A model generated the notes under the pieces. The model saw only the letters and a list, made by a program, of their open reading frames with translations, was not told where the DNA came from and made no database searches. From Rhizorhabdus histidinilytica (GTDB taxonomy: Bacteria > Pseudomonadota > Alphaproteobacteria > Sphingomonadales > Sphingomonadaceae), in contig NZ_FUYM01000012.1 in NCBI RefSeq assembly GCF_900167915.1, positions 1-64,000 of the forward strand: 64,000 nucleotides of DNA, read 5' to 3'. Below, one piece after another: positions 24,274 to 31,872 of the stretch. The position numbers were made by a program, and so were the translations under genes. The stretch's first letter is position 1; each line of letters starts with the position of its first letter.

Positions 24274-25452
24274 TCAACGGTGGCGGTTCTCGACCAGCCC
24301 GCTCAGATGCTCGTACAGCGCCGCGCCGTTCCGCTCCCATGTGAACCGCGCCGCCGCCTCGGCGACCTCGGCCTGTGGAGGCGGGTCGGCCAGCACGGCG
24401 CGGATGCCCCCGGCGATCGCCGCAGGGGTCCGCTCGACCAGCCGGCCAGCGGCGGGGCGGTCGACCACCTCGCGCGCGCCGCCGACATCGGTGATCACGA
24501 TCGGCGTGCCGCAGGCGAGCGCCTCGACCCAGACATTGGCGAGTCCCTCCGACGCGGAGGGCGCCGCCACGACATCGGCCGCCGCGAACAGCCCCGGCAG
24601 CTCGTCATGCGGCAGCGCGCCGAGCAGCCTGACCCGGTCGCGGAGCCCTGCCCCCGCGATCCGCGCGGCAAGCGCCTCCCGCTCGGGCCCATGCCCGGCG
24701 ATCAGCAAGGTGACGCCGGGCAGCTCCGTCATGGCGTCGACCAGCAGAGCATGGCCCTTGAGCGGGATCAGGTTGCCGGCGCTCGCCACCAGTGGCCCCG
24801 CCACGCCGAGCGCTGCCTTCGCCGCTGCCCGATCGCGCGGATGGAAGACCGAGGTGTCGACACCGGTATGGTGGACGCGGATGCGCTCGCCCGGCAGGCC
24901 CAGCGCGATCATCTCGTCGCGCAGCGCCGCCGATACCGCGAGCATCCCGTCCGCCGCCAGCCCCGCGGCGACGATCTTCGCCCGACAGGCGGGCTTCGCG
25001 CCCCACAGGTGGATGTCGCTGCCCCGCGCCTTGATCGACACTGGCACGCCGAAACGCGCGCCCAGCCGTACCGCCGCCGGGCCGTCGGGATAGAAGAACT
25101 CAGCATCGATCACGTCGAAGGGAAAGGTCCCCCGGATCGAATCGAGCAGCGGCGTCACGCTGTGCGCCAGGCTCCACGGATTGATCCTGCCCCCGATCAT
25201 CGGCAGCGTCGCGAAGCGCGGGCGACGGACGTCCAGCCCGTTCCACATCTCGTGCTCGGGCAGTTCGGCCAGCGCGCGATAGGCCGGATGGCGCCGCGCC
25301 CAGCGGGTCGGCGGCAGCGCGAAAGGCGCGACCACCCGGACCTCGACGCCGGGCAATGCCGCCAGCGTGCGGGTCTGCCGCTCGACGAAGCCGCCGAAGC
25401 CGGGCCGGGTGCGATCCGGATAGAGGGTGGACAAGGTCAGGACCCGCAACAT
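24274..25452 (-). CDS. Glycosyltransferase family 4 (GT-B fold)
   Basis: The 392-residue enzyme begins MLRVLTLSTLYPDRTRPGFGGFVERQ and has the GT-B donor domain with SAGNLIPLKGHALLVDAM, the ADVVAAPSASEG block and E-x7-E in SEGLANVWVEALACGTPIV. Family 4 transferases move sugars from nucleotide donors to lipid or polysaccharide acceptors in the cytoplasm. The N-terminal acceptor domain does not point to a substrate, and no polysaccharide genes adjoin it. It is divergent from bamD, with 91 bases between. The start at 25452 is set by the family N-terminus. Confidence 0.87.
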   Translation of the reverse strand: MLRVLTLSTLYPDRTRPGFGGFVERQTRTLAALPGVEVRVVAPFALPPTRWARRHPAYRALAELPEHEMWNGLDVRRPRFATLPMIGGRINPWSLAHSVTPLLDSIRGTFPFDVIDAEFFYPDGPAAVRLGARFGVPVSIKARGSDIHLWGAKPACRAKIVAAGLAADGMLAVSAALRDEMIALGLPGERIRVHHTGVDTSVFHPRDRAAAKAALGVAGPLVASAGNLIPLKGHALLVDAMTELPGVTLLIAGHGPEREALAARIAGAGLRDRVRLLGALPHDELPGLFAAADVVAAPSASEGLANVWVEALACGTPIVITDVGGAREVVDRPAAGRLVERTPAAIAGGIRAVLADPPPQAEVAEAAARFTWERNGAALYEHLSGLVENRHR

Positions 25453-25543
25453 TGCCCCTACATTAACGTGTTGCCGACGCTGCGCACCCCCTCTCTTCGC
25501 GACCATTGCGGCCGGAAGATTTGCCCCGTAAAGAGGCGATCCT

Positions 25544-26329
25544 ATGCTGCGTAAAGTCTCCCGCCCGATCGCGCTGATGATCGCCGCCGCCACCCTGGTT
25601 CCGCTGGCCGGCTGCGCCACCAGCAAGAACAAGGGCGACACCAAATATGTCGCCCGCGACGTGGACACGCTTTACAACGCGGCCAAGGAGCGGCTCGACC
25701 GGCACCAGTACAAGCTGGCCGCCGCGCTGTTCGACGAGGTCGAGCGGCAGCATCCCTATTCGGTCTGGGCCCGCCGGGCGCAGTTGATGAGCGCCTTCTC
25801 CTATTATCTGGCGCGCCAGTACACCGAATCGATCGCCTCGGCGCAGCGTTTCATCTCGATCCATCCGGGCAACCGCGACGCGCCCTATGCGCTCTACCTG
25901 ATCGCGATCGACTATTATGAGCAGATCCAGGACGTCACCCGCGACCAGAAGCTGACGCAGAACGCGCTCGATGCGCTCAACGAACTGATCCGCCGCTATC
26001 CGGAATCGCGCTACGCCGCCGATGCACGGGTGAAGGTCGATCTGGTCAACGATCATCTCGCCGGCAAGGAGATGGAGATCGGCCGCTTCTACCAGCGGCG
26101 CGGCGACTGGCTCGCTTCCGTCATCCGCTTCCGCACCGTGATCGACAAATACGACACCACCAGCCACACGCCCGAGGCGCTGATGCGGCTGACCGAAAGC
26201 TATCTGGAGCTTGGCGTCCCCAAGGAGGCCGAGCGCGCTGCGGCGGTGCTGGGTGCCAACTATCCGGGCAGCAAATGGTATCAGCACTCCTACGAGTTGC
26301 TGCGGAAGAAGGGTATCTCGGCGAGCTGA
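25544..26329 (+). CDS. bamD: Outer-membrane assembly lipoprotein BamD
   Basis: This 261-residue lipoprotein has a lipobox LAGC with Cys24, and tetratricopeptide repeats through its length (YNAAKERLDRHQYKLAAALFDEVE, then ALYLIAIDYYEQI, and VIRFRTVIDKYDTTSHTPEAL; each given in part). It matches BamD/ComL, the essential partner of BamA in inserting beta-barrel proteins. The stop codon lies in the loop of a terminator hairpin, so the gene is probably transcribed alone. Confidence 0.94.
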   Translation: MLRKVSRPIALMIAAATLVPLAGCATSKNKGDTKYVARDVDTLYNAAKERLDRHQYKLAAALFDEVERQHPYSVWARRAQLMSAFSYYLARQYTESIASAQRFISIHPGNRDAPYALYLIAIDYYEQIQDVTRDQKLTQNALDALNELIRRYPESRYAADARVKVDLVNDHLAGKEMEIGRFYQRRGDWLASVIRFRTVIDKYDTTSHTPEALMRLTESYLELGVPKEAERAAAVLGANYPGSKWYQHSYELLRKKGISAS

Positions 26330-26344
26330 AGCTCGCTTTTGTTT
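26321..26344 (+). terminator. Intrinsic terminator overlapping the bamD stop codon
   Basis: GCGAGC-TGAA-GCTCGC followed by TTTTGTTT is a textbook hairpin and U-tract. The bamD stop TGA (26327-26329) forms the loop with the following A. The last bamD codons thus encode the left arm. Confidence 0.8.
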
Positions 26345-26405
26345 AGCCCTCAGGCGCCGGGCGGCGGACATCCGTCCGCCGCCCGGCGCCTGAGGGCTAA
26401 ACAAA
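26338..26405. repeat. 31-bp perfect inverted repeat behind bamD
   Basis: Arms 26338-26368 and 26375-26405 pair without a mismatch around the six bases CATCCG; most of the stem is G and C. It follows directly on the bamD terminator and would form a very stable cruciform or RNA hairpin. There is no U-tract on either side of the long stem, so it is more likely a barrier or processing stop than a simple intrinsic terminator. Confidence 0.9.
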
Positions 26406-26507
26406 CAAACTCCCCTTCCTCCATCATCAATTCATTAACCACCTTCGATCTATAGCGAATCCCGCCGGCAGCCCCGGCATGGACGGTTCGGGATATTCGC
26501 TGATTCG

Positions 26508-27503
26508 ATGACGCGCGCAGCTTCCAGTCTTTCGGGTGACGAGGTCGCCGCGCTGATGGACGAGCTCAGCGACATCTCCTTCGATCAGGAGGGCGTCGAG
26601 CCGCCCAAGGTCCGCCAGGTTCGCGATATCGAACCCTATGCGCTCGGCCAGCGCAAGGACCGGCCGGTCGCCCACCTCGCCCATCTCGAGCGGATGAACG
26701 AACGGATCGCACGCCGCCTGCGCGACGTGATCGAGCCGATCGCCCAGACCCGCAGCAAGGTCGATCCGATCCCGCTGGAAACCCGCCGCTTCGACGAATG
26801 GCAGCGGAACCAGGCCGATCATATGAGCCTCAGCCTCTTCCGGGTCCGCCCGGTCAAGGGGATGATGATGGTCGCGATCGAGCCGAGCTTCATCACCAAC
26901 ATGGTCGACGCCTTCTATGGCGGCACCGGCAACGGCCTGACCACCAAGGGCGGCGAGTTCACCCCCTCCGAGCAGCGCCTCCAGCGCCGGCTGACCGACG
27001 CGATCGTCGAGGTGCTGACGCGCATCTGGAGCGACACCTTCCCGCTCCAGTTCGATTTCTCGACCCACGAGACCAACGCGGCCTTCGCCAACATGGTCCG
27101 CGCCGACGAGCCCGTCGTCGTCCAGAGCTTCACGATCAAGCCCGGCATGTCGCGCTCGACCCGGGTCGAGATCCTCTACCCGCTCGCGCTGCTCCAGCCG
27201 ATCGAGGACCAGATCGCCGCGCGTACCCAGGCGGGCGCCGACGGCGACGATCCCGAATGGAAGGGCAAGCTGCTCGCCGCGCTCGACAATGTCGCCCTGC
27301 CCGTCCGATCCGTGCTGGCGCGGCCCGAGATGAGCGTCGCGCAACTGCTGGCGCTCAAGCCCGGCGACGTCATCCCGGTCAATCTCTCGCAGACGGTCCC
27401 TCTCCTCGTCGGTAACCGCCGCTTCGCCGAAGGTACGATCGGCGAGCAGGACGGCCGCGCGGCGCTGATGATCGAAAGCCTCAACAAGGAAGTGCTGAAA
27501 TGA
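26508..27503 (+). CDS. fliM: Flagellar motor switch protein FliM
   Basis: The 331-residue protein has a short N-terminal segment (LSGDEVAALMDEL) in the position of the CheY-binding motif, a CheC-like middle domain with VDAFYGGTGN and LTDAIVEVLTRIWSDTFPLQF, and a C-terminal SpoA domain (VAQLLALKPGDVIPVNL). It is the C-ring protein that switches motor direction. Its stop overlaps the fliN start by four bases. The gene before it on this strand is bamD, so the usual fliL is not adjacent. Confidence 0.93.
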   Translation: MTRAASSLSGDEVAALMDELSDISFDQEGVEPPKVRQVRDIEPYALGQRKDRPVAHLAHLERMNERIARRLRDVIEPIAQTRSKVDPIPLETRRFDEWQRNQADHMSLSLFRVRPVKGMMMVAIEPSFITNMVDAFYGGTGNGLTTKGGEFTPSEQRLQRRLTDAIVEVLTRIWSDTFPLQFDFSTHETNAAFANMVRADEPVVVQSFTIKPGMSRSTRVEILYPLALLQPIEDQIAARTQAGADGDDPEWKGKLLAALDNVALPVRSVLARPEMSVAQLLALKPGDVIPVNLSQTVPLLVGNRRFAEGTIGEQDGRAALMIESLNKEVLK

Positions 27504-27823
27504 GCGACATGTCCGACGTTCCCGCGGTTCCCGGCACTGCCGACCTCGCGGGACGCGACAATCTGCGGCTGCTGGCGGATATCCCGCTGCGCCTGTCGGT
27601 CGAGGTCGGCAGCACCTCGCTGCGCCTCGCCGAGCTGATGGACCTCAACGCGGGCAGCGTGGTCGAGCTCGATCGCCAGGCCAATGAGCTGCTCGACATC
27701 ATGGTCAACGGCACGCTCGTCGCGAAAGGCGAGGTAGTGACAGTGAACGGAAAGTTCGGAATAAGGGTGGTCGACATCGTCGCCGCCGACGCGCGGCTAC
27801 CGGGAATCGAACGCCGCCAATGA
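27500..27823 (+). CDS. fliN: Flagellar motor switch protein FliN
   Basis: The 107-residue protein is a single SpoA domain: LADIPLRLSVEVGSTSLRLAEL, LNAGSVVELDRQANELLDI, then VNGTLVAKGEVVTVNGKFGIRV. This is the FliN/YscQ C-ring subunit that works with FliM and FliG. It is translationally coupled at both ends (ATGA-type overlap with fliM, and its stop overlaps the fliO ATG). Confidence 0.93.
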   Translation: MSDMSDVPAVPGTADLAGRDNLRLLADIPLRLSVEVGSTSLRLAELMDLNAGSVVELDRQANELLDIMVNGTLVAKGEVVTVNGKFGIRVVDIVAADARLPGIERRQ

Positions 27824-28107
27824 TGCTGGATTACCTGTTGCGATTGCTGCTGCTCGTCCCGCTGGTCGCGGGGCTTGCTTATGGTTCGCTGTGGCTGTGG
27901 CGCAAGCTCCAGCCCGGCATCGCCATCGGCAACAGGGACAGGGCGATCCGCATCGTCGACGCGATCCCGATGGGCGCCACCGGCCGGCTCGCGGTGGTCG
28001 AGTTCGCCAACCGCCACATCCTCGTCGCCGTCTCGCGCGGCCGCATCGAGAAGATCGCCGAGGCCCCCGCCGACGGGGCCTTCGTGCTGCCGGACGAGGA
28101 CGTCTGA
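27820..28107 (+). CDS. fliO: Flagellar biosynthetic protein FliO
   Basis: This 95-residue protein has one N-terminal membrane helix (YLLRLLLLVPLVAGLAYGSL) followed by a short cytoplasmic domain (IRIVDAIPMGATGRLAVVEFANRHILVAV) typical of FliO, an assembly factor for the FliP ring of the flagellar export gate. The next genes would usually be fliP, fliQ and fliR, but a palindromic repeat and the oppositely oriented dxs follow, so the flagellar cluster ends here. ATG 27820 overlaps the fliN stop; a second ATG is adjacent. Confidence 0.86.
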   Translation: MMLDYLLRLLLLVPLVAGLAYGSLWLWRKLQPGIAIGNRDRAIRIVDAIPMGATGRLAVVEFANRHILVAVSRGRIEKIAEAPADGAFVLPDEDV

Positions 28108-28111
28108 CGTC

Positions 28112-28245
28112 CGTCATGCTGAACTTGTTTCAGCATCCACCCGGAGGCTGGAAACGAAACGGGCGATGGTCGAGCCGTGGCGGCAGGAGCCTCGGAACCT
28201 GCCCCCTGCTTCCCGTCGTCATGCTGAAACAAGTTCAGCATGACG
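28112..28245. repeat. Palindromic intergenic repeat (REP-like), ATGCTGAA type
   Basis: Arms 28112-28136 and 28221-28245 are perfect 25-base inverted copies; each arm also contains its own hairpin ATGCTGAA-n5-TTCAGCAT. The roughly 84 bases between the arms have no frame of note. It separates convergent fliO and dxs. The same type recurs at 35138-35271 between kdpB and kdpC. Confidence 0.88.
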
Positions 28246-28262
28246 ACGGGAGTAGGAGGGCG

Positions 28263-30182
28263 TCAGGCGCTTTCCTCTAACCCTTTGCTGTTCCGATGCA
28301 GCGCCGCGAGCACCGTCGCGACGATCGATTCGGCATCCAGGCCCGCCTCCGCATATTGCTTCTCGGGCTTGTCATGCTCCTGGAACGCATCCGGCAGGCG
28401 CATCGTGCGGAGCTTCAGGCCGCCGTCGATCAGGCCGAGGTCCGACGCCAGCGTCAGGACATGCGCGCCGAGGCCGCCGATCGCGCCCTCCTCGATCGTC
28501 ACCGCCACCTCATGGCTGGTCAGCAGCGTCTGGATCATCGCCTCATCGAGCGGCTTGGCGAAGCGCAGGTCGGCGACCGTCGTCGACAGGCCCAGCGCAT
28601 CGAGCTGATCGGCGGCGCGCTGTGCCTCGCCCAGCCGGGTGCCCAGTGACAGGATCGCCACCGTCTTGCCCTCGCGCACGATCCGGCCCTTGCCGATCTC
28701 GAGCCGTTCGGGCGCGGCGGGCAGCGCGATCCCGACGCCGTTGCCACGCGGATAGCGCAGCGCGATCGGGCCGCTGTCGTGGACGGCGGCGGTGTGGACC
28801 ATGTGGACCAGCTCCGCTTCGTCGGCGGCGGCCATCACCACCATGTTCGGCAGCGTCGCGAGATAGGTGACGTCGAAGCTGCCGGCATGGGTCGACCCAT
28901 CGGCTCCGACCAGGCCGGCGCGGTCGATCGCGAAGCGCACCGGCAGGTTCTGGATCGCCACGTCGTGGACGACCTGGTCATAGGCGCGCTGCAGGAAGGT
29001 CGAATAGATCGCGCAGAAGGGGCGATAGCCCTGCGCGGCGAGGCCGGCGGCGAAGGTCACCGCATGCTGCTCGGCGATGCCGACGTCGAAGCTCCGCTCC
29101 GGAAAGGCCTTGCCGAACTTGTCGAGGCCGGTGCCCGAGGGCATCGCCGCGGTGATCGCGCAGATCCGGTCATCGCGCTTCGCCTCGGCGACCAGCGCGT
29201 CGGCGAATACGCCGGTATAGCTGGGCGGCCCCGGCGGTGCCTTGGCCTGCACGCCCGAGACGACGTCGAACTTCTGGACGCCGTGATACTTGTCCGCCGC
29301 CGCCTCGGCCGGGGCATAACCCTTGCCCTTGTTGGTGACGACGTGGATCAGGATCGGGCCGTGATCGCCGTCCCGGACATTCTCGAGGACCGGCAGCAGA
29401 TGGTCGAGATTATGGCCGTCGACCGGGCCAACATAATAGAAGCCCAGTTCCTCGAACAGGGTGCCGCCCGTCGCCATGCCGCGGGCATATTCCTCGGACC
29501 GCTTGGCGAAGTCGTGGATCGGCCGGGGCAGCTTCTGCGCCACCCGCTTGGCGAAGCCGCGCATCGACAGGAAGGGGCGCGAGGAGACGATCTTGGCGAG
29601 ATAGGCCGACAGCGCGCCGACCGGCGGGGCGATCGACATGTCGTTGTCGTTGAGGATGACGATCAGCCGGTTGCCCGCCTGCTTGGCGTTGTTCATCGCC
29701 TCATAGGCCATGCCCGCCGACATCGCGCCGTCGCCGATCACCGCGATCGCGCGGCCGTCCTTGTTCGCCAGCTTGTTGGCGACCGCGAAGCCGAGCGCGG
29801 CCGAGATCGAGGTCGAGCTGTGCGCCGCCCCGAACGGATCATATTCGCTCTCGGACCGCTTGGTGAAGCCCGACAGCCCGCCGCCCTGGCGCAGCGTGCG
29901 GATGCGGTCGCGCCGGCCGGTCAGGATCTTGTGGGGATAGGCCTGGTGGCCGACGTCCCAGATCAGCACGTCGCGCGGCGTGTCGAAGACGTAATGGAGC
30001 GCCACCGTCAGCTCGACCACGCCGAGGCCGGCGCCGAGATGTCCGCCGGTCACCGACACCGCCGAGATCATCTCCGCGCGCAGCTCGTCGGCCAGCTGAC
30101 GCAGATCCGCGGGCTTGAGGCGCCGCAGATCTTCGGGCGTGCTGACGGTATCGAGAAGCGGCGTTACGGGACGGTCGTTCAT
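28263..30182 (-). CDS. dxs: 1-deoxy-D-xylulose-5-phosphate synthase
   Basis: The 639-residue thiamine-diphosphate enzyme catalyses the first step of the non-mevalonate isoprenoid route, joining pyruvate and glyceraldehyde 3-phosphate. Visible motifs are [19 protein letters not shown], the ThDP motif [17 protein letters not shown]...[22 protein letters not shown], and the transketolase Glu in [18 protein letters not shown] 30182 gives the usual length ([10 protein letters not shown]). It is 47 bases after the Zur-like gene on the same strand. In sphingomonads this pathway supplies carotenoids and ubiquinone. Confidence 0.95.
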   Translation of the reverse strand: MNDRPVTPLLDTVSTPEDLRRLKPADLRQLADELRAEMISAVSVTGGHLGAGLGVVELTVALHYVFDTPRDVLIWDVGHQAYPHKILTGRRDRIRTLRQGGGLSGFTKRSESEYDPFGAAHSSTSISAALGFAVANKLANKDGRAIAVIGDGAMSAGMAYEAMNNAKQAGNRLIVILNDNDMSIAPPVGALSAYLAKIVSSRPFLSMRGFAKRVAQKLPRPIHDFAKRSEEYARGMATGGTLFEELGFYYVGPVDGHNLDHLLPVLENVRDGDHGPILIHVVTNKGKGYAPAEAAADKYHGVQKFDVVSGVQAKAPPGPPSYTGVFADALVAEAKRDDRICAITAAMPSGTGLDKFGKAFPERSFDVGIAEQHAVTFAAGLAAQGYRPFCAIYSTFLQRAYDQVVHDVAIQNLPVRFAIDRAGLVGADGSTHAGSFDVTYLATLPNMVVMAAADEAELVHMVHTAAVHDSGPIALRYPRGNGVGIALPAAPERLEIGKGRIVREGKTVAILSLGTRLGEAQRAADQLDALGLSTTVADLRFAKPLDEAMIQTLLTSHEVAVTIEEGAIGGLGAHVLTLASDLGLIDGGLKLRTMRLPDAFQEHDKPEKQYAEAGLDAESIVATVLAALHRNSKGLEESA

Positions 30183-30229
30183 CCTGCTCGCCTTAGACCC
30201 ATTGACCCCCGGTAGCCAGCGCAGATGCG

Positions 30230-30706
30230 TCAGGCCGCGTCGCCTTCCGAACATTGCGCGCAGCACCCGCGCACCTCGATCACCGGGCGGAGATTGGTGA
30301 AGCCGGCCTTCTCCGCCGCGCGGCGGACCGATCCGGTCAGCGCGTCGTCGTCGACATGGCTGGCCTGACCGCAGCTGTCGCAGACCAGGAAGATGCAGTC
30401 ATGCTGGCATTCAGGATGGGCGTTGACGATATAGGCGTTCGCGCTCTCGACCCGGCGCGCCAGATTGGCCGCTACGAACACGTCGAGGATGCGGTAGACG
30501 CTGTTGGCGGCGACCCGCCGACCTGTCGAACCCGACACCGCCTCGGCCAGGTCATAGGCCGAGGCCGGCTTCGTCGCGGCGCTCAGCGCGGCGAAGATCT
30601 CGGCCCGCATCGGGGTCCACTGCTCGCCCGCGCGCTCGAAGGCGCGCTGCGCGGCATCGGCCAGCGACTGCCCCTCGTGGAGCCGGTGATCATGTGCGGT
30701 TGCCAT
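30230..30706 (-). CDS. zur: Fur family regulator, Zur-like
   Basis: This 158-residue protein has the Fur winged helix ([34 protein letters not shown]) and the structural zinc site with two Cys pairs: CDSCGQ and a C-terminal [16 protein letters not shown] adds further His/Cys residues. The replacement of the usual Fur iron motif and the short spacing favour the zinc-sensing Zur branch over iron-sensing Fur. It is 38 bases behind the MerC-like gene and before dxs. An AT-rich palindrome upstream of merC could be its own operator. The subgroup assignment is moderately sure. Confidence 0.8.
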   Translation of the reverse strand: MATAHDHRLHEGQSLADAAQRAFERAGEQWTPMRAEIFAALSAATKPASAYDLAEAVSGSTGRRVAANSVYRILDVFVAANLARRVESANAYIVNAHPECQHDCIFLVCDSCGQASHVDDDALTGSVRRAAEKAGFTNLRPVIEVRGCCAQCSEGDAA

Positions 30707-30744
30707 ATCGATAATCTAGGCCCCGGCAGGGGGGCATACAAGCC

Positions 30745-31122
30745 TTACCAGGCGTGGGCGCGCCGGTTCAGGAAGTGGGCGCCCGCCACCGCGACGACGC
30801 CGGCCATGGTGAAGGCCGCCTCGATCACGCCGTGCGGCACGGTCAGCGCGGCCGCCATCAGCGTGATCCCCATCGTGCCCAGCATCACCGGAATCGGCCG
30901 ACGATGCTGGGTGAAGCCACGGCCGAGGCCGACGATCGCGAGGAGGATCGCCAGCACCAGCCCGCCCTCATGGATCGCGGGATGCAGCAGGAAGCCGCCT
31001 GCCGTCGCCAGCACCGCGACCAGCAGCACGCTCGCCGCGCAATGCACGAAGCACAGCGCCGACAGGCCGATGGCCAGACGGTCGAACAGGTCGCGGGCAG
31101 GGGTCGGGCGAGTCACGATCAT
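30745..31122 (-). CDS. MerC-domain membrane protein
   Basis: The 125-residue protein has four predicted membrane segments and the MerC pattern LSALCFVHCAASVLLV in the first, with the Cys-x3-Cys-like pair that carries Hg(II) in MerC of mer operons. No merR, merA or other mercury genes are near, and such MerC homologues next to Zur-type regulators may handle zinc or another soft metal. ATG 31122 follows GGAGAGGAAG; the longer frame to 31140 would need TTG. It is probably the first gene of a merC-zur-dxs unit. Confidence 0.8.
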   Translation of the reverse strand: MIVTRPTPARDLFDRLAIGLSALCFVHCAASVLLVAVLATAGGFLLHPAIHEGGLVLAILLAIVGLGRGFTQHRRPIPVMLGTMGITLMAAALTVPHGVIEAAFTMAGVVAVAGAHFLNRRAHAW

Positions 31123-31159
31123 CTTCCTCTCCCGCCGCAAATGGCATGTTCACGCCGAA

Positions 31160-31175
31160 GATACAATATATCATT
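31160..31175. promoter_or_regulatory. AT-rich imperfect palindrome upstream of merC/zur (possible Zur box)
   Basis: GATACAATATATCATT stands out as AT-rich in GC-rich surroundings and has GATA/TATC symmetry. It lies 38 bases before the MerC start. Zur boxes in Alphaproteobacteria are AT-rich palindromes of similar size. The link is an inference from position and form only. Confidence 0.3.
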
Positions 31176-31203
31176 GCCATTCGGACGGAGATTTTTCTTC
31201 CGC

Positions 31204-31872
31204 TCAGCGCGCGAGGCGGTAGCCGACCCCCGGATCGTTGACGATCAGCGACGGCCGCGCCGCATCCTCCTCCAGCTTCTGACGCAGGTTGCGGACGACG
31301 ACGCGCAGATATTCGATGTCCTTCTCATGCGCGGGGCCCCAGATCGTCCGCAGCAACTGGCCGTGGGTCAGCACCCGGCCGGGATGCGCGGCCAACTCGG
31401 CGAGCAGCGCGAACTCCTTGCGGGTCAGGTGGACCTCCTCCCCGCCCCGCTCGACCCGGCGGGCGGCGAGGTCGATCATGATCTCCCCGGCGCTCAGCCG
31501 TTCCTCGCCGCGTCGCCCGGCATGGCGCGCGGCGGTGCGCAGCCGGGCGAGCAGCTCCTCGCTGTCGAACGGCTTGGTGACATAGTCATCGGCGCCGAGA
31601 TCGAGCGCGGCGACCTTCTCGTCGGTCGCGTCGCGCGCCGACAGGATGATCAGCGCGGCCTCGCCATCGGCCTTGAGCAGAGGGATCAGCTCGATCCCGT
31701 CGCGGTCGGGCAGGCCGAGGTCGAGCAGGATCGCCGCCGGCCGCTCCGTCCGGGCGAGGCGCAGCGCCGATGCGGCGTCGCCGGCCTCGGCCACCTCATG
31801 CCCCGCCCGCTTCAGCGCGACGCCGAGCAGCCGACGGATCTGCGGCTCATCGTCGACCACCAATATCTTCAT
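31204..31872 (-). CDS. kdpE: KdpE response regulator
   Basis: The 222-residue OmpR-type regulator has a receiver domain (ILVVDDEPQIRRLL, phospho-acceptor Asp in LLDLGLPD, KPFDSEELLAR) and a C-terminal winged helix (LTRKEFALLAELAAHPGRVL, YLRVVVRNLRQKLE). It activates kdp transcription when phosphorylated by KdpD at low potassium or osmotic stress. Its ATG overlaps the kdpD stop by four bases. It is the last gene of the operon. Confidence 0.95.
   Translation of the reverse strand: MKILVVDDEPQIRRLLGVALKRAGHEVAEAGDAASALRLARTERPAAILLDLGLPDRDGIELIPLLKADGEAALIILSARDATDEKVAALDLGADDYVTKPFDSEELLARLRTAARHAGRRGEERLSAGEIMIDLAARRVERGGEEVHLTRKEFALLAELAAHPGRVLTHGQLLRTIWGPAHEKDIEYLRVVVRNLRQKLEEDAARPSLIVNDPGVGYRLAR

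Noticed and set aside
28112-28245. Inverted repeats as insertion-sequence ends or attachment sites
   Set aside because: No transposase or integrase lies between the arms or nearby, no target duplication was seen, and the same type recurs at 35138; REP-like elements explain them better.
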